From: Chrysochromulina tobinii
Taxonomy: Eukaryota; Haptophyta; Prymnesiales; Chrysochromulinaceae
Length of the DNA stretch: 10,876 bases
Direction of reading: 5' to 3'
Assembly (NCBI GenBank): GCA_001275005.1
Contig: JWZX01002102.1
Span: forward strand, 1-10,876
Both the position numbers and the translations under genes were made by a program. Every line of letters starts with the position of its first letter. Position 1 is the stretch's first letter. The notes under the pieces are model-generated. The model was not told the origin of the DNA. It made no database searches and saw only the letters and a program-made list of their open reading frames with translations. Below are positions 1 through 7,600 of this stretch, one piece after another.

Positions 1-1
1 G

Positions 2-748
2 GACGGCGGCGGCGGCGGAGGCGGCGGCGGTGGTGAGGGCGGGGGCGGCAGCAGCGGTGGCGACGGCGGCGGAAAACGACGCAGGGTACTGCCATATCCC
101 ACACCCTTCTGCCCCGAACAACAATATGAAGCCTTCTTAAGCGCCCTCCAAGTGCCGGCATGGGTGCCGGCGCCTCTGCCACCATCGAGCCCCACCGAAT
201 CGGAACGCGAAGCCGACCAACAATACGAAGCCTACCTCAACACGCTCGAAAGCAGGGTACAGGCGCCCCGGGGGCCGGCACCACCGCCACCTTCGAGCGC
301 ACCACCAACCCTGCGCGATGCCGCGTCGGAATGCGAAGCAAACCATTATCCGGAAGACAGCGCCACGGACGAGGACCATACCACACCCCTCGACCCCGAG
401 CACCTATACGACGCATACACCAATGCGCTCGAGCTCGAAGCCCTGCACGCGACCCCAACGCCACCCCTGCCACACGGCGAAGCCTCGAGGACAAGCTGGG
501 AGCCCCCGGAAGAGGGGAGAGCACAGGAAAGAGAATGGAATCGCTCACCACAGTCGCCCTCATCACCGCCACCGCCGAGCGCGCCGCCAACACCGCCGGG
601 CAGTGACACCGGGGACGGGGTCGACGTCGCGCAACCGGATGTCCAGCATGCAGGCATGCCTCGTGCGGACACGGGCGGCGAGGACGGAGCAGACGACGAC
701 GGCGACGGCGACGGCGGAGGTGACGGGGCGAACGGAGGGGGAGGCGGC
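2..748 (+). CDS. N-terminal Gly/Pro/Glu-rich part of ORF1-like protein (5' partial)
   Basis: Frame 2 is open from the left edge, so the true start lies outside the window; the first internal ATG is at 152. The protein opens with a nearly pure Gly tract (about 2-75), then a basic KRRR patch. Pro/Ser-rich linkers follow, alternating with three related short segments around a Tyr-Glu-Ala-Phe/Tyr core (116, 215, 395). Next come acidic and Pro-rich stretches and a Gly/Asp tract at about 680-740. Nothing in it looks enzymatic; composition suggests a disordered region. After about 750 frame 2 becomes Arg-rich and loses coding character while frame 3 takes over with recognisable domains, so the two frames are probably one protein split by a +1 shift. 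Function unknown. Confidence 0.55.
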
Positions 749-2204
749 AGCCGGCGAGGACAACAGATGGAGCGACGGCGGCGAGGACAGCCAGCTGCCC
801 GACCTGCTGCCGAGACTACGCCCAATTGCCCAGTTGCCCCGAAGAGCGCAAGGGTACCACCTGACACTCGACGACAGCTCGCCCAGCGGGTACGCAGGCG
901 TGACCTGGCGCGGGGACCTCCAAAGGCCGACTTTCGAAGCACGGCTCCCGTCGCGCGACGGCCGCGGCAGGATCGGCATGTACCGAACTGCCGTCGAAGC
1001 GGCCGTCGCGATCGCCAAGGCCACCGAGGAGGTACAAAGGGCCGCCAAAGCGCTGACACAATTGCCGAGGAGAGCGCAGGGGTACGATCTCGTCGTCGAC
1101 GACAGCATGCCTTACGGATACGCAGGCGTCACGCGACGCGCGGACCCATACGGGCCGGAGTTCGAAGCGCACGCCGGCCGACGAAGGGTCGGCATGTACC
1201 ACACCGCGATCGAGGCGGCAGTAGCGATCGCAAAGGCGCACATCGACGAGGAACAACGGGCAGCGTGGGCGCGCGTCATTCGAGCACCAGGACCGACAGA
1301 GCTACACGAAGCACTCAGAGCCATCGATGACGCACCAGGGACCTGGAACGGGTGGCGACACGAATTACATGGAAGAATGAGAATCCAACGGGCTCGACTG
1401 GGAGACGAGCTCGCAGCGCGCCTCGACAGCATCGACGGCGACATTGGGGCGCTACGGTCGGCGATGGACATGGCACTCGCGGCAGGAACGCAGGTGCACG
1501 GACTCTCCCCAGCCTTCGAGGCGGCACTGCGCCACGGCCACCATGTCCTCGCAGAGGCCGACGCGGAGACCAGGCGCCGCGCGGAGCGGCGCGCCGCAGG
1601 CGCGCCCGAGGACCTCCCGGAGATGCCCAGGGAGCTCCGATGCCCGATCACGATGGAGCCACTGCGGGACCCGGTCATCGCCGCGGACGGCCATGCATAC
1701 GAGCGCAGCGCCCTCGCCCGCCACCTACAAACGAGCCACAGGTCGCCGATGACCAATGAGGACCTACCGCATACGGAGGTCGTACCCTCCATTACCCTCC
1801 GGACTCTTGCGGGGGGATGGCCGGAACGGGAACACGCGCTTATGATGCGGTGGGAGGCGGAGCGTGGATGGGTTACGAATCGCATGGTACCGTCCGAGGT
1901 TGGTCTCGAATTCGTCTTGGGGCACCACTCCCCACGAATCATCCATTGTCTCCGTCGCCTCGCGCGGGATGCGTTCCACTTCGGAGCGAGTGGACGTGTG
2001 GATCCCCGCCCCCGGCACTGCGTCGCCTGCGTGATCCACTGGCGCATCGTGCGAGGGCCCCGCGCCCATTGGCGCCGCAGCGGCGAGGCGGGGTATGTAC
2101 GTGATAGCGGGCATTCCGTCGATGAAGTGTCGGACTGTTGCGAGGTGTGCGACTGCCGCCCCGTGGCTCAGGGACGCACCGCCCTGCACCAGGCGGAGGA
2201 GTGA
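744..2204 (+). CDS. ORF1-like protein with two AP2-like domains and a U-box
   Basis: Frame 3 is open from about 318 to a stop at 2202-2204, but only about 745-1860 has protein character. Order: Gly/Asp-rich entry (continuing the frame-2 protein); two tandem AP2-like modules of about 76 residues (831-1058 and 1059-1265); a helical, Ala/Arg/Glu-rich spacer (about 1270-1620); and a U-box (about 1632-1826). AP2 domains bind DNA in plant and algal factors. U-boxes recruit E2 enzymes for ubiquitin transfer without zinc. The combination suggests a DNA-binding ubiquitin ligase, but that is inference. The last 340 bases before the stop look like the shadow of a minus-strand coding segment, so the natural C-terminus is probably lost. 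No convincing start codon of its own; it most likely reads on from the upstream frame. Confidence 0.65.
   Translation, partial: AAAGEDNRWSDGGEDSQLPDLLPRLRPIAQLPRRAQGYHLTLDDSSPSGYAGVTWRGDLQRPTFEARLPSRDGRGRIGMYRTAVEAAVAIAKATEEVQRAAKALTQLPRRAQGYDLVVDDSMPYGYAGVTRRADPYGPEFEAHAGRRRVGMYHTAIEAAVAIAKAHIDEEQRAAWARVIRAPGPTELHEALRAIDDAPGTWNGWRHELHGRMRIQRARLGDELAARLDSIDGDIGALRSAMDMALAAGTQVHGLSPAFEAALRHGHHVLAEADAETRRRAERRAAGAPEDLPEMPRELRCPITMEPLRDPVIAADGHAYERSALARHLQTSHRSPMTNEDLPHTEVVPSITLRTLAGGWPEREHALMMRWEAERGWVTNRMVPSEVGLEFVLGHHSPRIIHCLRRLARDAFHFGASGRVDPRPRHCVACVIHWRIVRGPRAHWRRSGEAGYVRDSGHSVDEVSDCCEVCDCRPVAQGRTALHQAEE
831..1058 (+). other. AP2-like domain, copy 1
   Basis: In frame 3 the module contains GYAGVTWRG near its start, an FEARL strand, and the terminal signature GMYRTAVEAAVAIAKA. 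This matches the AP2 layout of a G-V strand, an aromatic-x-A strand, then G-x-[FY]-x-T-x-x-E-A-A heading the helix. It starts with the sequence QLPRRAQGY, which recurs 228 bases later at the start of copy 2. AP2 modules in plants and many protists bind DNA through the three-stranded sheet; here specificity cannot be told. Confidence 0.7.
1059..1265 (+). other. AP2-like domain, copy 2
   Basis: Second tandem copy in frame 3, again beginning QLPRRAQGY, followed by GYAGVTRRA, FEAHAGRRR and GMYHTAIEAAVAIAKA. The DNA-level similarity to copy 1 is obvious at both ends (for example the tacgcaggcgt stretch) while the middle has diverged and is a few codons shorter. This indicates an old internal duplication kept in frame rather than a recent tandem slip. 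Confidence 0.7.
1266..1622 (+). other. Helical spacer between AP2-like repeats and U-box
   Basis: Frame 3 encodes a stretch rich in Ala, Arg, Glu, Leu and Asp with heptad-like spacing (for example RLGDELAARLDSIDGDIGAL and EADAETRRRAERRAAG). This suggests one or more long helices, possibly a coiled coil. It links the DNA-binding-like half to the U-box. Comparable helical spacers precede the U-box in several eukaryotic ligases, but no named domain is recognised here. Confidence 0.45.
1632..1826 (+). other. U-box domain
   Basis: In frame 3 the residues LRCPITMEPLRDPVIAADGH, then AYERSAL and a downstream SPMTNEDL, give the standard U-box pattern: C-P-I-T-x-E/x-x-x-D-P-V, D-G-x-x-Y-E-R, then S-P-x-T-x-x-x-L. 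The domain ends at about SITLRTLAGGW. It matches the family over its full length of about 65 residues without a gap, so it should fold. U-boxes present E2-ubiquitin to a substrate held by the rest of the protein. This is the most confidently identified domain of the left block. Confidence 0.9.
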
Positions 2205-2711
2205 GTACGCGTCGGCGCCCTTGGGTGCGACGATCGTTTGCCATCGACCGTTCAGTCCGATGCGCGCCGCCGTGGGGATCAGATCCCCTTTGTCGAAATC
2301 CGCGCCTTTGCCGTCCTCGTCGCCACCGCCGCCGCCTTCTTCGCCGCCATCGCCGCCCCCTTCTCCGCCGTCGTCACCGCTGCCGCCGCCGCCGCGGTCG
2401 TGGCACGTAGGCCCATCGTCGCTGCCGCCGTCGCTCCCACCGCCGCCGCCCCCGCCACCGCCGCCCCCGCCTCCATCGCCGCCGCCGCTGGCATCGCCGC
2501 CTACGTCTCCGCCGCCGCATTCGCCCCCGCCGCTGTCGCCATCGCCACCGCCGCCGCTGCCGCCGCCGCCTGCGTCGCCTCCGTTCCTCAACGAGCGATG
2601 CATTACACTCACGGAAGCCCTCCGGGAGCTGCGCTTACGGCAAGAGGTAACCTCTGGCCACAATCTCAACTGCCTTGCGTTCTCCATCCTGCTCGGCACC
2701 AACAGGATCAC
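1764..2711 (-). pseudogene. Inverted Gly-rich / AP2-like coding fragment (ORF1-like?)
   Basis: The minus strand is open over the whole interval; the part with protein character runs from about 2600 down to about 1870. It reads as a long Gly/Asp/Glu tract, then DFDKGDLIPTAARIGLNGRW and QTIVAPKGADAYSLLRLVQG, then a stretch with GAAVAHLATVRHFIDG. The W-Q-T-I-V strand and the later G-A-A-V-A helix faintly resemble an AP2-like module preceded by a Gly-rich region, the same order as the + strand ORF1-like block. The + frames over this interval look like shadows (Arg, Cys and His rich; frame 1 has stops at 1843 and 2032). I infer an inverted, diverged fragment. The alternative is a genuine divergent gene, or a chance antisense ORF of G+C-rich DNA. 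The last 30 or so residues before the stop at 1764 look like the shadow of the U-box gene tail. Confidence 0.4.
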
Positions 2712-4605
2712 ACCGGAAGCGCAATGGGTGACGCAAGAGCGGGGTCAGGAGGAGCGCAGGCTCACGCACGAGACGGGCGCGGGCGAGTTCGCAGCGGAGG
2801 ATGGGTTCAGATGGGCCACGCGGATCGCGACTGAATCCGGATACACAATACGAGCAAGCGTGGGGATCGAGGACGTGGACGCTTACGCAATCGCACAATT
2901 CGTTGAGGCGGCCGAGGCCGGCGTACATGGGGACAGGGAAGCGAGGTTCGACGAAGCGGCGGTGCGCGAGCACATCCGGGAGGCCGGAGGGAACGACACC
3001 AAGTACACGGGCCGTACCCTTCGACTTGCAGTAGGAGACTACCGTCGACTACGCAGGGGCGACACGTACGCGCGCGAACTCCCTCCCTCCAATGAGGCCT
3101 CCGCCACTACGGAGACACAAATCGTATGGCCGCGCGACTCAGTACGCCTGCAATTTGAGGCGCCGCCCGGATCGCGCACCCGTTGGAGAGCGTGGGCACA
3201 GGGCGACGTGGGCACTGTCCTTCGAAGCGCTGGCCGGGGCGACTGGACGGTCCAACTTGAGAGCGACGCGGGCAAGCGCGAGGTACACGTCCCCGGCCAC
3301 GAACTACGCCTCCTCCACGAGCGCGCATTCGCAGCGGGGGACGTCGTCATCGCCACGCGGAGCCTCCAGCACGCCACCGAGGAAGGGTCCGCGGGCGGGC
3401 GCGCCCCGAGACCCTCTGCATTGCTACTGCTACGGCGGGCCCCCGACGACGACACGCGCAGGGGCGCCAACTGGCACGCATACCAGTGGCATCCCGGGGC
3501 GCTCACAGTCGTCAACGAGGGGGATGTGGCTCGCGCCCCGTGGCAGGCCCACAGCCGACAATCGGGGGGCACGCCGCAGCCGACGGAGGCTCGAGAGGCG
3601 CTCGTGGCAATCGCGCAACGCGTCTACGCGCAACTGGGGGAATGGGAAGGCGAAACGGTATCGGCCACACGGAGCGCTGCCGCTCGCGAGGGCCATCACA
3701 TCGACGCCGCGGAAGCGAACAGGGCGATTCAGGAAGCAAAACGGCGCTGGCAAGGGGGTCGGTCGTGCATGCGCATGGCCACGCTCAACCACGGGGGCAT
3801 CCTTGTACGCTTACGCGAGACGACCGCGGCCATACCCGGGCAGAGACGCATGGCGACGGCGCCAGGTTGCGCGGACGCCGCTGCACTAGCATGGGAGGCG
3901 GACGGTAGGCTGTGGCGCACGATGCACACTCTCGCCGCCGGGAACGACGTCGTTCTCCTGCAGGAAACACATCTCCCGGAGCACGACCCGGAGGGCCTCA
4001 GCGCGCGGGTGATACAGTTGCTCACGAGCGGCGAGTTTTCGACGTGGCGCGTGGCCGCGTCACCCGCCCCGAAGGATGACACATACGCGGGTGTACTCAT
4101 GTGGTGGAACACCGCAACGGTCGAGGTGACCGAGACACTGACGCTGATGCCGGGCAGGCTCCAACGCGCACGGGTACGCGTCCTGGCAGACGGGACGGAC
4201 CTGATCGTCGTCAACGCATACCTCCCCACCAAGCACGGCACCCCGACCGTCCGCCAAGCGGCTGCACTCGAACAAGCCCGGGGGCATCTCCAAACGGCGC
4301 TCGATGCGGCGGATGACGCCGGCGACGAGATTGCCATCGGTGGTGACCTGCAGGCCCAGACGGCAGCCACTCTAGAGGCACGCAAGGACAAGGGCAGCGG
4401 ACACGAGTACGACTCTTGGCTGGACACGATGTGCACGGAAAACTGCCTTCTGCCGCGCCGGCCACGCCGTCCTCTGCCGTCGCCGCCGTTTCCCCTTCCT
4501 GCGCCTCGAACGCTGCCCACTCATCCTCGTCCATGGGTGGGAGTTGTGGTTCTCGTTGCTCCCATTCCTCTTCGATGTCTTCGGCTTCGGCGGTGCGCAG
4601 GGTGA
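2095..4605 (+). CDS. Upstream part of ORF2: protease-like, SH3-like and EEP nuclease (interrupted)
   Basis: Frame 1 is open from 2035 to a TGA at 4603-4605; the first ATG is 2095, but residues before about 2583 are either a Pro-rich linker or antisense shadow, so the true start is uncertain. Confident coding runs about 2583-4440. Order: a domain with an Asn-Cys-Leu motif (about 2596-3060), an SH3-like beta stretch (about 3200-3320), a linker with a predicted helix (about 3590-3760), and an EEP/APE-like endonuclease (about 3770-4440). In LINEs the EEP nicks target DNA to prime reverse transcription. The frame is the same as that of the downstream RT, so this is almost certainly the first half of one ORF2 polyprotein now cut by the 4445-4618 segment, which brings the two stops at 4603 and 4609. 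Confidence 0.7.
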   Translation: MYVIAGIPSMKCRTVARCATAAPWLRDAPPCTRRRSEYASAPLGATIVCHRPFSPMRAAVGIRSPLSKSAPLPSSSPPPPPSSPPSPPPSPPSSPLPPPPRSWHVGPSSLPPSLPPPPPPPPPPPPPSPPPLASPPTSPPPHSPPPLSPSPPPPLPPPPASPPFLNERCITLTEALRELRLRQEVTSGHNLNCLAFSILLGTNRITPEAQWVTQERGQEERRLTHETGAGEFAAEDGFRWATRIATESGYTIRASVGIEDVDAYAIAQFVEAAEAGVHGDREARFDEAAVREHIREAGGNDTKYTGRTLRLAVGDYRRLRRGDTYARELPPSNEASATTETQIVWPRDSVRLQFEAPPGSRTRWRAWAQGDVGTVLRSAGRGDWTVQLESDAGKREVHVPGHELRLLHERAFAAGDVVIATRSLQHATEEGSAGGRAPRPSALLLLRRAPDDDTRRGANWHAYQWHPGALTVVNEGDVARAPWQAHSRQSGGTPQPTEAREALVAIAQRVYAQLGEWEGETVSATRSAAAREGHHIDAAEANRAIQEAKRRWQGGRSCMRMATLNHGGILVRLRETTAAIPGQRRMATAPGCADAAALAWEADGRLWRTMHTLAAGNDVVLLQETHLPEHDPEGLSARVIQLLTSGEFSTWRVAASPAPKDDTYAGVLMWWNTATVEVTETLTLMPGRLQRARVRVLADGTDLIVVNAYLPTKHGTPTVRQAAALEQARGHLQTALDAADDAGDEIAIGGDLQAQTAATLEARKDKGSGHEYDSWLDTMCTENCLLPRRPRRPLPSPPFPLPAPRTLPTHPRPWVGVVVLVAPIPLRCLRLRRCAG
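2313..2582. repeat. (GCC/GGC)n-like trinucleotide low-complexity tract
   Basis: A stretch of about 270 bases dominated by ccg/gcc/tcg triplets. On the + strand frame 1 it would encode a Pro/Ser tract, on the minus strand a Gly/Asp tract, and both are stop-free. A related Gly-coding triplet tract occupies positions 1-75 on the + strand. Such tracts are prone to slippage and recombination and may mark a rearrangement breakpoint between the inverted fragment and the downstream + strand ORF. Confidence 0.75.
2596..3060 (+). other. Possible OTU/cysteine-protease-like domain
   Basis: Frame 1 holds SGHNLNCLAFSILLG with the Cys codon at 2671, recalling the N-C-L nucleophile motif that opens OTU-type cysteine proteases. 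Downstream are an acidic GEFAAEDGF stretch, an aromatic-led helix (WATRIATESG), DAYAIAQFVE and a terminal segment with GRTLRLAVGDY. Some algal LINEs carry OTU-like proteases, which makes the reading plausible. I cannot identify the catalytic His with confidence, and the resemblance rests on one short motif. Confidence 0.35.
3190..3330 (+). other. SH3-like beta-barrel stretch
   Basis: Frame 1 encodes QGDVGTVLRS, then DWTVQLESDAGKREVHVPGH and ELRLLHE. The alternation G-D-x-G-T-V, W-T-V-Q-L, V-H-V-P and a closing E-L-R-L-L is typical of small SH3-like or KOW-like barrels that bind nucleic acid or protein. The exact family cannot be named from sequence alone. Confidence 0.35.
3769..4443 (+). other. 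EEP (APE-like) endonuclease domain, C-terminally truncated
   Basis: Frame 1 shows the ordered EEP motifs: MATLNHGGI (Asn at 3787, the metal-site start), DVVLLQETHLPEHD (catalytic Glu at 3964), AGVLMWWN, LIVVNAYLP (Asn-Ala-Tyr) and IAIGGDLQAQ (Asp at 4345). The last is the counterpart of the family G-D-F-N motif with Gln where Asn is usual. The expected final third, with the S-R-I-D and D-H motifs that carry the catalytic His, should lie 60-100 residues further on but is replaced by the inverted segment at about 4445. The nuclease encoded here is therefore probably inactive unless that segment is removed or the motif lies elsewhere. Confidence 0.8.
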
Positions 4606-4618
4606 TGCTGAGCTGCAG
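4445..4618 (-). pseudogene. Short inverted acidic coding fragment interrupting ORF2
   Basis: The minus strand is open from 4783 to 4211, and over about 4618-4445 it has strong protein character: SITLRTAEAEDIEEEWEQRE, then PPMDEDEWAAFEAQEGE and further Ala/Glu/Asp-rich residues. The + frame 1 here is a Pro/Arg/Leu shadow with stops at 4603 and 4609. SITLRT also occurs at the end of the + strand U-box (about 1790-1806), and EDEWAAFEA recalls the Tyr-Glu-Ala-Phe repeats of the ORF1-like N-terminus. I therefore infer a diverged ORF1-like scrap inserted backwards. An alternative is an intron with a pyrimidine-rich + strand ending at the ctgcag at 4613-4618; the one donor I tried (gt at 4431) does not keep frame. 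Confidence 0.4.
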
Positions 4619-4695
4619 GGAAACGCACGGGCTCAACGGTGGCGGAAACAGGCACTGGACCGGTGCTACGCGCGATACACGACGAGAGCGTCGTG

Positions 4696-7600
4696 ATGCA
4701 TCAGGAGCGGGGCGCCAGCGCGGCTGGCGCCCTGAACATCCAGGACCGCATGGCAGCGGCGGGGTTACCGGCACCGTGGCCACACACGGTGCACGAGCGA
4801 CGCGATGACGAGGAAGTCACCGCAGGGGACGCGCGACACGCGGCGGAAGAGGCACGACGCCAGGAAGCGTGGACACAGTGGCGAAGGAGCACAAACGGGG
4901 AGGGCAGCGACGAGCGTGATCCGTGGGAGGCGGTACGTAGCATCCACTATACGCCTCTCGTCGAACACCTTCGGGCAGAGATGCAGACGCTCATGACGGA
5001 TGCCAATATCGACCGCGGCCTCCAGCGCTTCCGCGCGCGACAGGGCGTCGGGGTCGGCGGGTTCTCTGGTATCTGGATCGCGCGCGCCAGCGCCCCCACT
5101 CGACTGCGGTACGCGCAGGCCCTCAGGGACACGGCGGCGGACGTCATCGTCGCTGCGGATGCCCTCGAAAGGGCGGGCAGCCCACAGGACAGACGCGTCG
5201 CTATAGAAATGATCCGCGACGCCGCGCCGCAGGGGTGGACACAATGGATCATAATGCTTCTCACCAAACCGGGCAAAGCCCTGGATGTGCTGAGCAAACG
5301 ACGCGATATATGTCTGCAACCGCACTCGCTCAAACTCTGCGCCAATGCGGTCGCGCCCCACTACGCAAAAGTGCAGGAACACGTCCAACCCGAGTCAAAC
5401 TCGGGATTCCGCGAGCGCGGAGCGGCCACGGCCGCGGCACTCTGGCTCGGACTGACCAAGGAAGAAGCAGCCTCAGAGCGCAAGGGATGGTACTGCGGAT
5501 ACATCGACAAGGGGGGCTTCTTCCAATCGTGTGTCCGGAGGGCCCAACGGGTCGTTGAGGCGCGATTCGGCGTCCCAGTCACCGTCACTACACTCATTAT
5601 GGCCATCCATGAAGCCCTCACGGTCCGATACGACTCGGGTGCGGGTATCACACACGGCACCGAATCAAATGTGGGGAATGGCCAAGGGGACACCATAGCA
5701 CCCATGCGGAGTATGATCCCACTCGCCATAGAAACGCGGGCGGTGGAATGGCTCGTCGCGGGATTCCAGTTCGTGTCCCCAGTGGGGGTCCAACGCACGC
5801 GCACCCCGCAGGGATGGTTTGCCGATGACGGCGCATTTGTCGTCGACTCCCTCCACGCCCTCCAGCAGGCGTTCACCGTCGCGTCCGCGATGGCACGGGT
5901 ACTGGGCTTCACGGTTGGCATTGATGTGGACGCCAAGGGAATACCCACCGGCGACAAAACGGGCTGGATGGGGAGCGAATGGCGGAAGGGCGTCTGGACA
6001 GAGGTAAGCGACGACGTCACCATACGACTCGTGGACGGTAGAGTCGTGCCGCGAGTGCAAGGATTTTACAAACACCTGGGCATCCGACAGACGCCCATCG
6101 CCGACTGGGCGACGGCGCGACAGGTCGTCTCGAACCGATGCGGCGGCATCGCGAGCGCACTCTCCCGCCTCGGTATTCTCACAGCGGAGGAATACGTGGA
6201 CACGATAGACGCCGCTACCACCACGGTCGTCGCCTACTACGGGGCCGCGTTTCCCGTCGGGGAGAAGGCCTGCGAGCGCATTGATGCGGCGAAACGCCGC
6301 GGGCTCGCGCGCATGGGGCACGCGGGCGAGCGCACGTCCAGATGGTTGGCACACGCGCCGCGACCGCAAGGCCTCGGCATGGCGATGACGTGGCCCCACG
6401 CAGCCGCGGCATTAGTGGTCGAGGTGGACCGAGCGCTCAACATGCCCGAAACTGCGCCGGCACACGTCGCGATCGCGAGCAGAATAGCCAAGGAATTCTG
6501 GCGGTGGGGATGGCGACCCAACAATGCCGCGCGCGTTCCACTCGCGTGGAACCCCACGTGGATACGCGACACGCTCACCGAGGAGGGCATCGTCGAAGCG
6601 TGGCAACTATACCTACAGACGGCCAAGGTTCGTACGTGTACAAGCGACGGAGGCAGCGGAGCCGTGGACGCCCTCGCCGACCGCTACCGCAAGCCCGACG
6701 ATCCGGGGGGCGCGGACGCCCCGGTATGGGAACGCGAGGGGCGCACCTACGGCAGGCGCCTGGCTCGACTCGGGGGCGTACTACGCAAGCACTACTTGGC
6801 AGAGGACGGCGGCTGGCGCACCATTGCGGACCTTGGGGAACACTTAGGACGCGGTGGCCGTATCGTCGGCGGCCGCAGGGTCGGCGCGAGGCTCACCCCG
6901 GCGGAAGCCCGGGAATACCGAACGCTCCTGCAACAATTCCATCCCGACGAGAACGAATGGGCACGGACGCACCCCCACAGCAGACGCGAACGGCCACCGG
7001 AGGTACGCGCGGTCGGAGTCCTCGGCGCCGGGCCCGGTGCAACCGGTGGCACCGACTTCCTCCTCGAGTTCAGCGACGGCACCACGAGATGGGGACGGCG
7101 CCCAAGAGCACTAGCGCCGGGAATCCCGGCCCAGCTCCACGCCGCGCATGAAGCCTACCTGGCGAGCGGGGCACACACCGTCGAACAGCACGCCGCAGAT
7201 CTGCTCGACGACTCGCCCGGCGCCTTGTGGCTCGCTACCACGGCCCCACTGGCAGTCGGGGCACGGCATCCGCGGGACATCCTCGCGGACGCCCACAAAG
7301 AGCTGGGCAGCAAAGTGCAGGTGCTCGCCGAGTTCATCGTCCTAGTCGCACAGGTCGAGCCGGGGACCCCACTCGCACAAGGCCTCCGCAGCGCGGCGAC
7401 GAAGGCCCACGCCCTTGCCGAACTCGCCAGCCACGCGGCGTCGCCCGAGCAGGCATCGCCACACGCGCGCGCCGCACTCGAGGAGCGGGCGGAGACCGCG
7501 TGGGCCTGGGCGGCGGCGACCGATGCCGCAGCGACGAACATGGAAACACCGAAGACGGATAAGACGGAGCGCGCAGCGACGCTGCACGTTGCGGAGCGGG

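Noticed and set aside
748-1330. Continuation of frame 2 beyond the Gly/Asp tract
   Set aside because: Becomes Arg-rich without domain character, while frame 3 encodes AP2-like repeats over the same bases.
1112-2047. 311-codon minus-strand ORF opposite the AP2-like copy 2 and U-box
   Set aside because: Composition is that of an antisense shadow (Ser/Arg/Ala) and the + strand domains are clear.
3729-4520. 263-codon minus-strand ORF opposite the EEP domain
   Set aside because: The + strand carries ordered EEP motifs; the minus reading is Ser/Arg/Cys-rich with none.
4416-4808. 130-codon + strand frame-3 ORF, Ser-rich
   Set aside because: Lies over the antisense segment and the start of the RT linker; composition fits a shadow.
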